The position numbers and the translations under genes are program-made. From positions 1-64,000 of the forward strand of contig NZ_QTJR01000017.1 in the NCBI RefSeq assembly GCF_003382285.1: DNA of 64,000 nucleotides, read 5' to 3'. The DNA is from Lysobacter soli. Lineage in GTDB: Bacteria > Pseudomonadota > Gammaproteobacteria > Xanthomonadales > Xanthomonadaceae. Below the pieces are notes generated by a model. That model had not been told where the DNA came from. It did not search any database and saw only the letters and a program-made list of their open reading frames with translations. Within the stretch, counting starts at the first letter, position 1; each line of letters begins with the position of its first letter. Below are positions 17,434-25,865 of the stretch, one piece after another.

Positions 17434-18982
17434 CCGCATCCTCGCCATCGCGTTCTCGCTATGCGTGGCATGGCTACCTGGCTCGGGCGCTGCGGCGGAA
17501 GCGCCGGCCGACCGGAAGGCCGTGGACGCGATTTTCGACGAGGTGTTCTCGCGATACCACTTGCCTGGACTGGCGCTGGGCATCGTCGAGGACGGACGCG
17601 TCGTGTATTCGCGCACCGCGGGCGAACTCGTGGAAGGCGAGGGCGACAGGATCGACTCGAAGACGCTCTTCAAGGTCGCGTCGAATACCAAGTCGATGAC
17701 GACCGCCACGCTCGCGCGACTGGTCGACGCCGGCAAACTGCGTTGGGACGATCCGGTGACCCGATGGATCCCGGACTTCCGCATGCACGACGCGTGGGTC
17801 GGCCGCGAGATGCAGGTGCGCGACCTGTTGATCCACAACAGCGGCCTGCGCGCGGGCGCCGGCGATCTGATGCTGTGGCCCGAACCGAACACGTTCACGC
17901 GCGCGGACATCATCCACGGGCTCGGCTATCTGGAGCCGTATCGCAGCTTCCGCTCGGGCTACGACTACGACAACCTGATGTACATCGTTGCGGGCGAAGT
18001 AGCCGCGGCGGCAGGTGGCTCGCCGTACGAGGCGCTCGTGCGGCGCGAAGTGTTCGAGCCCCTCGGCATGACACGCTGTCAGGTGGGGCAGTGGAGTCGC
18101 ATCGAAGTCGGCAACGTCGCGCAGCCGCACCGGCGCGAAGGCGGACGCAATGTGCCCGTGCGCAGCGACGGCGACATCATCCCTGCGACCACGATGGACC
18201 CGGCCGGCGGCGTGCGGTGCAGCCTCGACGACATGCTGCGCTGGACCGCGAACTGGCTGAAGCCGGACGCGAAGAATGAAGCGTGGCTTTCGCAGGAACA
18301 ACGCCAGGCGCTGTGGGCGCCGCAGATGCCGATGCCGGTATCGAAACGCATGCGTGAATGGGATCGCAGCCATTTTTCCGCGTACGGCTACGGCTGGCGG
18401 CTCGCCGACGTGGACGGCGTGTTCAAGGTCGCGCACACAGGCACGCTGATGGGCATGTATTCGGCGGTGACGATGCTGCCCGACAAGGGCGCGGGCTTCG
18501 TCATCCTGATCAATGGCGAAGGCGAGGACGCACGCACCGTGCTGACGCAGGTGCTGGTGAAGCGCTACACGTCCGGCGCCCCGGCGCTGTCGGTCGCGCA
18601 TTACGCGGGCCTCATCGACAAGGAGGACGCCGCACGCCCGGTCAGCGAACAGGCGCCGGATACCTCACGTCGTCGCCGAGCGACCGTGAAGGAGCTTTCG
18701 CCGAAACTGGGCACGTATCGCGACCCGTGGTTCGGCGAGGCGACGCTGTGCCGCGACAGCGATGCGGTTCGTTTCCGCGCGAGCAAGTCGCCCCTGCTGG
18801 ATGGCGTCGTGCAGCGCGTCGGCAAGCGTTGGCTCATCGACTGGGGCGATCCTAGCGTCGACGCCGAAGCCTGGCTCGATCTCGACGGCAGTGGCATGCG
18901 GCTGGCAAAGGTCGATCCGCAGGCCGATTTCAGCTACGACTACGAAGACCTGGCGTTCGAACGCGTGGGAGCGTGCCCCTGA
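17423..18982 (+). CDS. Serine hydrolase, class C beta-lactamase/DD-peptidase fold, with DUF3471-like C-terminal domain
   Basis: A 519-residue exported protein. The signal peptide ends near GSGAAAEA. The beta-lactamase-type domain shows S87-x-x-K90 (ASNTKS), a YDYDN motif (Tyr general base) and HTG in KVAHTGTL. A C-terminal domain (about 425-519) resembles the DUF3471/lipocalin-like appendix found on D-aminopeptidases and EstB-like esterases. The gene overlaps lysA by 11 bases and the following VanX-type gene by one, so the three are translationally coupled. A D-amino-acid-releasing peptidase would fit, but esterase or beta-lactamase activity cannot be excluded. Confidence 0.85.
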   Translation: MRPDRILAIAFSLCVAWLPGSGAAAEAPADRKAVDAIFDEVFSRYHLPGLALGIVEDGRVVYSRTAGELVEGEGDRIDSKTLFKVASNTKSMTTATLARLVDAGKLRWDDPVTRWIPDFRMHDAWVGREMQVRDLLIHNSGLRAGAGDLMLWPEPNTFTRADIIHGLGYLEPYRSFRSGYDYDNLMYIVAGEVAAAAGGSPYEALVRREVFEPLGMTRCQVGQWSRIEVGNVAQPHRREGGRNVPVRSDGDIIPATTMDPAGGVRCSLDDMLRWTANWLKPDAKNEAWLSQEQRQALWAPQMPMPVSKRMREWDRSHFSAYGYGWRLADVDGVFKVAHTGTLMGMYSAVTMLPDKGAGFVILINGEGEDARTVLTQVLVKRYTSGAPALSVAHYAGLIDKEDAARPVSEQAPDTSRRRRATVKELSPKLGTYRDPWFGEATLCRDSDAVRFRASKSPLLDGVVQRVGKRWLIDWGDPSVDAEAWLDLDGSGMRLAKVDPQADFSYDYEDLAFERVGACP

Positions 18983-19692
18983 TGCGGTCGCTGGCGCACG
19001 TCGTGTCCGCACTTTGCCTGCTCGCGTTCGCAGGTTGCGCAACGCGCGCGCGGATGGATGTTTCGCCGGCAACGACGCCGGATTCAGCAGGTCTTGTCGA
19101 TATCCGCACGCTCGTCCCCGACATCGACCTCGATATCCGCTATGCCGGACGGAACAACTTCACCGGCGCGATCGTGGACGGCTACGGCGCGCCTCGTTGT
19201 TATCTGCTGGAACCGGCGGCGAAAGCGATCCAGCGCGCCGAAACCGCGCTGCGTTCGCAGGGTTATCGCCTTCGCATCTTCGACTGCTATCGGCCCGCGC
19301 GTGCGGTGCGTGCGTTCGTCGCGTGGGCCAACAATCCCGACGAAAGCACGAAGGCGCGCTTCTATCCCGCACTGGACAAGCGCGCATTGCTGGGCGAGTA
19401 CATCTCGCCGACGTCCGGCCACAGCCGTGGCGCGACGATCGACCTGACGCTGATGCGTTGCGGCGCTCCAAGTTCATGTGCGCCGCTGGACATGGGCACC
19501 GATTTCGACTTCTTCGATACGCTCGCCAACACCGATTCGCCGCGCGTCACGCCGGAACAGCGGGCCAATCGCGATCGCCTGCGCGACGCGATGCGGCAGG
19601 CGGGGCTGCGCAACTATCCGATGGAATGGTGGCACTTCACGCTCGACCCCGAACCCGCACCGAAGACCTTCTTCGACGTGCCGATCGAGTGA
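18982..19692 (+). CDS. D-alanyl-D-alanine dipeptidase (VanX/DdpX family), lipoprotein
   Basis: A 236-residue zinc dipeptidase that splits D-Ala-D-Ala. It has a lipoprotein signal (LLAFAGC, Cys20). The metal and catalytic residues are complete: H147 and D154 in SGHSRGATIDLTL, E215 (catalytic) and H218 in EWWH, and an Arg in CYRPARAVRAF corresponding to the transition-state Arg of VanX. The ATG overlaps the preceding stop as TGATG. As a lipoprotein it should act in the periplasm, on D-Ala-D-Ala released from murein pentapeptides. This is therefore a catabolic enzyme. No vanHA-type ligase or sensor genes are nearby, so vancomycin resistance is not indicated. Confidence 0.92.
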   Translation: MRSLAHVVSALCLLAFAGCATRARMDVSPATTPDSAGLVDIRTLVPDIDLDIRYAGRNNFTGAIVDGYGAPRCYLLEPAAKAIQRAETALRSQGYRLRIFDCYRPARAVRAFVAWANNPDESTKARFYPALDKRALLGEYISPTSGHSRGATIDLTLMRCGAPSSCAPLDMGTDFDFFDTLANTDSPRVTPEQRANRDRLRDAMRQAGLRNYPMEWWHFTLDPEPAPKTFFDVPIE

Positions 19693-19696
19693 GTGC

Positions 19697-20758
19697 TCAG
19701 TTCGTCGCGGCCTCGCGCATCGCCAGCGCGCCGATCTTCTTCGCCGTCTCGTAAGGCTCCGGATCGTCGCGATTGGTGAGCACCACGACGGTCAGGTGGC
19801 GTTTCGGCCAGCGCACGATCACGTTGCGGAAGCCGATGGTTTCGCCCGAATGCCAGAGCGTTTCGCCGGTGATTCGCCATCCGAAGCCGTATTCGACCTG
19901 CGGATCGTCCGTCGGCGTGGCGGGCGTGAACGCCTGGCGCAGCACGCTCGACGGCAGCAGCCGCTCGTCGTAGAGGGCGGCGTCCCACTTGCTCAGGTCA
20001 TCGAGGGACGAATAGATGCCGCCATCGCCAAGCACGGCGCTGGTGGTGCTCTGGTCGGTGCGCATCCACGCCCCGTTCTCCAGGCTGTAACCGTAGGCGC
20101 GATTCGGCACCTCGGAGACGCCGGCCTCGTACGCGACCGTGTCGTTCATTCCCAGCGGCTGGAAGATGCGGTCGTGCAGGAATCGCGCGTAACGCTGCGC
20201 GGAGGCGCGTTCGACAATCTGCGCGAGCAGCGCATAACCGCTGTTGCTGTAGCGGTATCCGGTGCCGGGCGCGAAGTAGGTGCGGTCCTGCGACTGCAGG
20301 AGCGTGAGCACGTCGGCGTCGTGCACCTGCCGCGTGTCGGCGGGATCCATCACGTCTTCGTAATCGATCAGGCCGGAGGTGTGCGTGAGCAGGTGGCGGA
20401 TCGTGATGCCGTCCGCTGCGGCAGGCAGGCCGGGCAGGTAGCGCTTGATCGAATCGTCGAGTTTCAGCCGACCGTCCTCGACGAGCAGCAGCACCGAAGC
20501 GGCAGTGAATTGCTTGCTCACCGACGCGAGGCGGTAATTCGTCTGCGGCGAGGCTTCGACGTGTCGTTCCAGATCCGCCATGCCATACGAGCGGCGCACG
20601 AGCGGCTGGCCGTCGCGTACGACGAGCACGCTGGCGCCGGGTACGTCGCCCTGGTAGTCGCGCATCAGCGCGTCGATTTCGTGCTGCATTCGCGTCCCTC
20701 CGCTCGCGCAACCGGCGAGGAGCAGGACGGCGCCCGTGAGCCAGTGATGTATGCGCAT
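19697..20758 (-). CDS. Serine hydrolase, class C beta-lactamase/DD-peptidase fold, lipoprotein
   Basis: A 353-residue putative lipoprotein (signal ends LLLAGC, Cys17) with S79-x-x-K82 (ASVSKQF), YSN in YRYSNSGYA and HSG in LWHSGETIG. These are the three motifs of AmpC/DD-peptidase-like hydrolases. The ATG at 20758 starts the lipoprotein signal, and upstream in-frame sequence is ignored for that reason. It converges with the VanX-type gene, four bases apart. It is the second such hydrolase in the murein-peptide region. The substrate is unknown. Confidence 0.85.
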   Translation of the reverse strand: MRIHHWLTGAVLLLAGCASGGTRMQHEIDALMRDYQGDVPGASVLVVRDGQPLVRRSYGMADLERHVEASPQTNYRLASVSKQFTAASVLLLVEDGRLKLDDSIKRYLPGLPAAADGITIRHLLTHTSGLIDYEDVMDPADTRQVHDADVLTLLQSQDRTYFAPGTGYRYSNSGYALLAQIVERASAQRYARFLHDRIFQPLGMNDTVAYEAGVSEVPNRAYGYSLENGAWMRTDQSTTSAVLGDGGIYSSLDDLSKWDAALYDERLLPSSVLRQAFTPATPTDDPQVEYGFGWRITGETLWHSGETIGFRNVIVRWPKRHLTVVVLTNRDDPEPYETAKKIGALAMREAATN

Positions 20759-20870
20759 CGACGGATGGTAGCGGCAGCGGGCCGCGGTGTGCGAGGCTGC
20801 GAAGCGGGTTGCGGTCATGCCGCACAGGGAACGATGCGGCGGGACGGTGCCGCATATCGCGAGGGGAACG

Positions 20871-21332
20871 ATGAACGCAATGAAGGCGTGCGCCGGCGCA
20901 CTGGTGTTGTTGGCCGGTGTCGGCGTGTGGAAAACCTACATCGACAGCGGCCGCGTGGATCCCGGCGCATGGGTCGCCGAGCACACCGGCTCGGCAGGCG
21001 ACGCTGGCGGCATAAGCACGCAGGGGTTCAAGTCGATCCCGATGCCCGACGGCGTGCCGTCGCGCGGGGTGATCGTGTTTGCGCCGCAACACTGCACGTC
21101 GGACGCCGCACGTCGCACCGAGGAACTGGTGCGCCACCTGTCCAGGCAGGGCATCGCCTACGTGCGAACGGACCACGCGAGCTACAACAGCCTGACCTCC
21201 CCAGAGGAAGCCACGCGCGTGACTTCGGTGATGAACGGGCCGGTGCCGATCGTCTATGTCAACGGGAAGGCGAAAGCGAACCCGACGCCGCAGGAAGTGG
21301 TGACCGAATTCCGCGGGAAGAAAGCCGGCTGA
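20871..21332 (+). CDS. Glutaredoxin-like small protein of unknown function
   Basis: A 153-residue protein with an N-terminal hydrophobic anchor (ACAGALVLLAGVGVW), a GAGGGG ribosome site, and a C-terminal region that reads like a thioredoxin/glutaredoxin fold. There is a beta strand VIVFAPQHC where the redox Cys would sit, a helix, an IAYVRTD strand, a cis-Pro-like GPVPIVYVNGK segment and a final helix. Only one Cys is present in the mature part, so dithiol redox chemistry is unlikely. I do not recognise a specific family. It diverges from the serine hydrolase gene across 112 bases. Confidence 0.65.
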   Translation: MNAMKACAGALVLLAGVGVWKTYIDSGRVDPGAWVAEHTGSAGDAGGISTQGFKSIPMPDGVPSRGVIVFAPQHCTSDAARRTEELVRHLSRQGIAYVRTDHASYNSLTSPEEATRVTSVMNGPVPIVYVNGKAKANPTPQEVVTEFRGKKAG

Positions 21333-21357
21333 GGCACTGCGCGCGCGTTTCGAACCC

Positions 21358-21405
21358 CGAAAAGCAGAACAGCGCGTGACGCCTGAGGCGTTACGCGCTG
21401 TTCTG
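21358..21405 (-). terminator. Terminator of the tRNA-Ala transcript
   Basis: A perfect 13-bp stem (21365-21377 with 21393-21405), continued by GACGCC/GGCGTT near the loop. Read on the minus strand it is followed by CTTTTCGG. It lies just beyond the CCA end of tRNA-Ala. The plus strand shows no T-run. Confidence 0.75.
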
Positions 21406-21415
21406 GCTGGATGAG

Positions 21416-21491
<76 letters not shown>

Positions 21492-21615
21492 ACGAAGGGC
21501 AAATTCTAGCGGGCGAGGCGGCGGCACGCTAGCCCCTGATCCGGCAACGGGCCTCGAAGTCGGCGATTGGCTGCATGGGCCGACGATTGCTCAGCCCAAA
21601 GCAGCGCCGTAGCCG

Positions 21616-22716
21616 TCAGGACGCCTGCAGCAGTGGGGCCAGTCCCGGCTCGAGCGCGCGGCGTCGCCAGCCGGCGAGCGCTTCGGGCCACTCGCCCTGG
21701 TCCATCAGCACTTCGAGCCAGCGTCGCGAGGCGAGCACGCCGTCAGGCAGGCCCAGTTCGGCACTGCGCGCGGCGACGGCATCCTGCAGCTTGCGAAGGC
21801 GCTGCTTGTCGCGCTGTTCGGACTGCACGGCATCGGGCGCGTCTTCCTCGTCGGGCAGCGGCGTGGTCAGCGCCGACCAGAGCGCGTCGGCGAGGCGGCG
21901 CGGCGATTTCGGAATCGCATCGAGCGTGCGCTGCAGCCCAGCGCGATCGATCGGCGGCGTGCGCGCGAGCGTGACGGCCAGTTCGTTGTCGAGGATCCAG
22001 CTGCGTGGGCGATCGTTGTCGCGCGCGTAAACGTCGCGCCAGCGCAGCAGCCGCAACAGGCGCAGCTGCGCCGGGCGATCGAGGAACTGCGCGCTGCGCA
22101 TCGTCGCGTGCGGCCAGCGCTCGGGCGCTTCGTTCTCGGCGTTCTGCACGGTGCGCGCGGCGTCTTCGGCCAGCCATTCGCGGCGATCGAGTTCGCGGAG
22201 TTTGCGGTCGAGCTGGTCGTGCATTTCGAACAGGTGGCGCACGTCGTCGGCCGCATATTCCAGCTGCGACGGCGAGAGCGGACGACGCAGCCAGTCCGAA
22301 CGCGTCTCGCCTTTGGCAAGGGCGATGCCGGTGAGCTGTTCGACCAGCTTCTGGTAACCCAGGCCGCCGCCGATGCCCGCCAGCGCTGCGGCAAGCTGCG
22401 TGTCGAACAGCGGTTTGGGCACGACCTTGCAGGCGTGCTTGAAGGCGACGAGATCTTCGCTCGGGCTGTGCATGACTTTGACGATCGATTCGTCGGCGAG
22501 GACGGGCGTCAACGCCTCCAGCATGCCCGGCACGAGTGGATCGATCAGCAGGATGTCCGGTTCGCCGTCGGCATCGCCGATCGCGATCTGCACCAGCGCC
22601 AGTTGCGGCCAGTAGGTGCGTTCGCGGATGAATTCGGTGTCCAGGCCGATGCGCGCGGGCTTCGATGCGAAGCGGGCCCGCAATGCGGCGGGGTCTGTGA
22701 TCCAGGCGACGGGCAT
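21616..22716 (-). CDS. rnd: Ribonuclease D
   Basis: A 366-residue 3'-5' exoribonuclease that trims tRNA precursors and other stable RNAs. The DEDDy exonuclease domain shows IGLDTEFIRERTYWP (first D and E near residue 25), VKVMHSPSEDLVAF (third acidic residue) and LEYAADDVRHLFEMH (Tyr and Asp of the last motif). A following HRDC domain is recognisable near residues 205-285. The ATG at 22716 gives the normal N terminus; the frame continues upstream without family similarity. It sits next to tRNA-Ala, which is probably coincidental. Confidence 0.94.
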   Translation of the reverse strand: MPVAWITDPAALRARFASKPARIGLDTEFIRERTYWPQLALVQIAIGDADGEPDILLIDPLVPGMLEALTPVLADESIVKVMHSPSEDLVAFKHACKVVPKPLFDTQLAAALAGIGGGLGYQKLVEQLTGIALAKGETRSDWLRRPLSPSQLEYAADDVRHLFEMHDQLDRKLRELDRREWLAEDAARTVQNAENEAPERWPHATMRSAQFLDRPAQLRLLRLLRWRDVYARDNDRPRSWILDNELAVTLARTPPIDRAGLQRTLDAIPKSPRRLADALWSALTTPLPDEEDAPDAVQSEQRDKQRLRKLQDAVAARSAELGLPDGVLASRRWLEVLMDQGEWPEALAGWRRRALEPGLAPLLQAS

Positions 22717-22856
22717 GTCAGCGATGCATGGCGAGTGGTCGGCGGTTGCCGGGGCGGGCGACAATAGCCTACTTTCGGGGCTCCCGGCATCGCGGGCCGT
22801 GAAGGCCGGGCCCCATTGCTCACCAGCACGATCTGCCCCGGAGGCGAGGAGGACGT

Positions 22857-24689
22857 TTGCGCGCAGTGCTTTTGGCAGCCTGCATCGCCGCGATGGCACT
22901 GGCGGCAGCATGCTCACGCGATGCGTCCTCGCCGAAGGGCGATGCCGCCGCGGCGCACACGCCCATCGTCACCATCAGCGCCGACCAGGCGGTTTCGCCC
23001 GTGCCGCCGTGGCGCGTACCGGCGGTGCAGGTCACCGACGAAAATGTCGCCGAACTCAAGGAAAAAGCCGCGCAGGCGCTGGCGCGCGGGCGCCTGTTCG
23101 GAACGGCGGACGACGCCATTCCGCTCTATTACGCGCTGCGCCGGTTCGATCCCGAGGACGCGGCCGCCAATGCGGGCTTCGACCGCTCGCTCAAGCGCCT
23201 GGTCGCCAATGGCGACGACGCGCTGAAACAGCTCGACCGCGATCCGTTGTCGCTGCGGCGCGCCCACGAGATCGCCGCTGTCGCCCGCGCCGTGGCGCCG
23301 GGCAACGTCGATATCGTCGATTTCCTCGCCCGGCTCGATCGCGCCGACGAAGCGCAGGAAGCTAACCGCCTGGGCGAGGAAGCACTCAATGCGGGCCGGC
23401 TCGGCGTCGCCGGTGAGCCCGACCAGGCGCTCACGCATTTCCGCGAAGCGCTGGAGTTGCGCCCTGGCGACATGCGCGCCAACCAGGGCATCGCCGCGGT
23501 GGAGAGCGCGTTGATCCGCCGCGCCGAACAGGCGTCGGATCGCGACGACTACGTCGGCGCCGCGCGCGAACTCGACATCGCCGCGAAAGTGCGCCCGCCC
23601 GCACCGAGCGTGGAGGACGCGCGCGCGCGTCTGGCGATGCAGCGCATCGTTCGCATCAACGCCCTGCGCGATGCGGGACTTTCAGCGCTCACGCGACAGG
23701 GCGGCATCGACGAGGCGCGGCGCCACCTCGCCGTGATGCTGCGCATCGCGCCGGCAGGCGATCCGGCCACGCGCGAGCTTCGCGAGCGCATCGACCTGGC
23801 CACGCATTACGGCCTCTTCCGTCCAGGACAGGTGTTCACCGACGCCATGCAGGGCGCCGTTCGCGGGCCGCAGATGGTGGTCGTTCCGCATGGCGCGTTC
23901 CGCATGGGCTCGGAGGAAAACGAGGGCCAGGAATCCGAACGCCCCGCGCGCAACATCCGCTTCGACCGCGGCTTCGCGATGTCCCGGACGGAGATCACGG
24001 TCGGCGAATTCCGCCGCTTCATGCAGGCCACCAAACATCGCGCGCGCGCCAGCCGCCGGGGTTATTCGACCGCTTACGACGAGCGCAGCGGCAACCTCGT
24101 GCGTCGCGGCAACGTCGACTGGCAATCGGATTACACCGGCCGCCCCGCGAGCGACGACATGCCGGTGATCCACGTCAGCGCGAAGGACGCGATGGCGTAT
24201 GCGGAGTGGCTGTCGGCGCAGACAGGCCAGCGCTACCGGCTCCCCAGCGAAGCCGAGTTCGAATACGCGCTGCGCGCCGGCAATCGCGGCCGTTTCCCGT
24301 GGGGCGACGGGCCGCCGCCGCCGCGGGCGGGCAACTTCACCGGCGCGCTGGACGTCTCGCCGAGCGGCCGCCGCTGGCGCAATGCGTTCCCCGGTTATGG
24401 CGACGGCAACTGGGGCCCGGCGCCCGTGGCGACCTACCGCGCGAACGCCTGGGGGCTGCACGACATGGCCGGCAACGTCAGCGAATGGGTCGCCGACTGC
24501 TGGCACGACACGTTCCGCCGTGCGCCGCGAGGCGGCGAGGCCTGGATCAATCCCGGTTGCCGTTCGAGGGTGGTACGGGGCGCCTCGTGGGCCAGCGCGC
24601 CGGAAGAACTGCGTTCGGCCTGGCGACAGGGCAGTGACGCCAACAACACGACCGCGCGGATAGGGTTCCGGGTGGTGCGCGACATCTGA
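22857..24689 (+). CDS. Lipoprotein with repeat region and C-terminal formylglycine-generating-enzyme-like (SUMF1) domain
   Basis: A 610-residue protein. The TTG start follows a strong GGAGG-type ribosome site and begins a lipoprotein signal (ALAAAC, Cys19). Residues about 55-310 are Ala-rich helical repeats resembling TPRs. Residues about 335-610 form an FGE-sulfatase/SUMF1-like fold: FRMGSEENEGQ, MSRTEITVGEFRRFM, LPSEAEFEYALRAG, FPWGD, GLHDMAGNVSEW, VVRGASW, and the final IGFRVVRD. The paired catalytic Cys of true FGE is not evident, so a structural or ligand-binding role (as in GldJ/K- or PvdO-like proteins) is more likely. It diverges from rnd. I cannot assign a partner. Confidence 0.82.
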   Translation: MRAVLLAACIAAMALAAACSRDASSPKGDAAAAHTPIVTISADQAVSPVPPWRVPAVQVTDENVAELKEKAAQALARGRLFGTADDAIPLYYALRRFDPEDAAANAGFDRSLKRLVANGDDALKQLDRDPLSLRRAHEIAAVARAVAPGNVDIVDFLARLDRADEAQEANRLGEEALNAGRLGVAGEPDQALTHFREALELRPGDMRANQGIAAVESALIRRAEQASDRDDYVGAARELDIAAKVRPPAPSVEDARARLAMQRIVRINALRDAGLSALTRQGGIDEARRHLAVMLRIAPAGDPATRELRERIDLATHYGLFRPGQVFTDAMQGAVRGPQMVVVPHGAFRMGSEENEGQESERPARNIRFDRGFAMSRTEITVGEFRRFMQATKHRARASRRGYSTAYDERSGNLVRRGNVDWQSDYTGRPASDDMPVIHVSAKDAMAYAEWLSAQTGQRYRLPSEAEFEYALRAGNRGRFPWGDGPPPPRAGNFTGALDVSPSGRRWRNAFPGYGDGNWGPAPVATYRANAWGLHDMAGNVSEWVADCWHDTFRRAPRGGEAWINPGCRSRVVRGASWASAPEELRSAWRQGSDANNTTARIGFRVVRDI

Positions 24690-24748
24690 TCATCGATCCG
24701 GTTGCGCGGCGACGACACACTGGCCAGCGATTGAATCAGGAGATGCGG

Positions 24749-25690
24749 ATGAGGACAGACCCCTTCGGCGGTGCGCGGCAGCAGGGCCGGCCCCGGCGCG
24801 GCTTCGGCGGGATCCGCTGGTGGATCCTGATCCTGTTCGCCGGATATGCGGCATGGCAGTGGTTCGGCAATGCCCGAGTGGACCCGTACACGGGCGAGAA
24901 GGCCCACTACGGCACGACCGCCGACGAGGAAGTGCAGCTGGGGGCGCAGGCGTTCCAGCAGGTGCTGGGCGATGCGAATGCCCAGGGCGCGCTGCTGCCG
25001 CCCGATTCCCAGGCGAGCGTGCAGATCCGGCAGATCGCCGAGCGGCTGATCCAGCGCGTTCCCGAAGTGACCGCGACCCTCGCCGCGCAGAACCAGCAGC
25101 AGACACCGACCGACCACCAGCAGTTCCAGTGGGACGTCGCAGTGATCCAGTCCGACCAGGCCAACGCGTTCTGCCTGCCCGGCGGAAAGATGGCGGTCTA
25201 CACCGGGCTCATCCCCATCGCCCAGAACGCCGACGCGATGGCCGTGGTGATGGGCCACGAAATCGCGCACGCGCTGCTGCGACACGGCAGCCAGCGCATG
25301 GCGCAGCAGAAACTGGTGCAGATGGGGCAGATGGCCGCCGGCATGGCCATCGGCGGCATGGACCCGCAACAGCAGCAGGCCGTGATGGCCGCGCTGGGTG
25401 CCGGGGCGCAGTACGGATTCATCCTGCCGTACGGCCGCAATCACGAGACGCAGGCGGACAAGGTCGGGCTGATGCTGGCGGCGGCCGCGTGCTACGACCC
25501 GCATGCGGCGATCCCGCTATGGGAGCGGATGTCAGAGCTGGGCGGCGGCGAGCGCCCGCCGGAGTTCGCGTCGACGCATCCGGATCCGGCCAATCGCATT
25601 CAGGTGCTGCAGTCGTTGATGCCGCAGGCGGAGCAGTTCCGCGCCCAGTTCTGCGGGGCCGGGGCGAAAGCGGCTACGGCGGCGCGGTGA
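24749..25690 (+). CDS. M48-family zinc metallopeptidase, membrane-anchored
   Basis: A 313-residue protein with one N-terminal hydrophobic segment (about 18-36; WWILILFAGYAAWQWF) and an M48 peptidase domain. The zinc motif is H170-E171-x-x-H174 (GHEIAHALLRHGSQRM) and the third ligand Glu lies in NHETQADKVGL. Residues 75-130 form the usual accessory region. It resembles LoiP/YcaL-type periplasmic quality-control proteases. ATG 24749 is chosen over in-frame ATG 24743 and TTG 24731 because of its spacing from CAGGAG. It follows the SUMF1-type gene by 59 bases and may share its transcript. Confidence 0.87.
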   Translation: MRTDPFGGARQQGRPRRGFGGIRWWILILFAGYAAWQWFGNARVDPYTGEKAHYGTTADEEVQLGAQAFQQVLGDANAQGALLPPDSQASVQIRQIAERLIQRVPEVTATLAAQNQQQTPTDHQQFQWDVAVIQSDQANAFCLPGGKMAVYTGLIPIAQNADAMAVVMGHEIAHALLRHGSQRMAQQKLVQMGQMAAGMAIGGMDPQQQQAVMAALGAGAQYGFILPYGRNHETQADKVGLMLAAAACYDPHAAIPLWERMSELGGGERPPEFASTHPDPANRIQVLQSLMPQAEQFRAQFCGAGAKAATAAR

Positions 25691-25783
25691 GGGCGGGCGG
25701 TTCGAACCGGTTTGCCTGTTCGGTTAGTCCGTCACCTCGGCGGAAGCCGAATTCGGGCTAGGCATGCCGGTCAGGGTGAGGGT

Positions 25784-25810
25784 CTGGGTCCCGGCTTTCG
25801 CCGGGATGAC
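25784..25810 (-). repeat. REP-like palindromic element
   Basis: TCCCGGC-TTTC-GCCGGGA hairpin with flanking CTGGG and TGAC, the reverse-strand form of the element GTCAT-CCCGGCGAAAGCCGGG-A. Related copies lie at 33341, 34887, 40005 and 49092. It is placed between convergent genes. Confidence 0.7.
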
Positions 25811-25865
25811 GGCTCCGGCGAGGCTCTGCGAATCCCGAACCCCGGTTCCCGAATCGGGAACGGAC

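Noticed and set aside
18982-19692. VanX-type gene as a sign of vancomycin resistance
   Set aside because: No vanH, vanA-type ligase or vanRS genes nearby. The protein is a lipoprotein in a murein-peptide setting, which fits catabolism.
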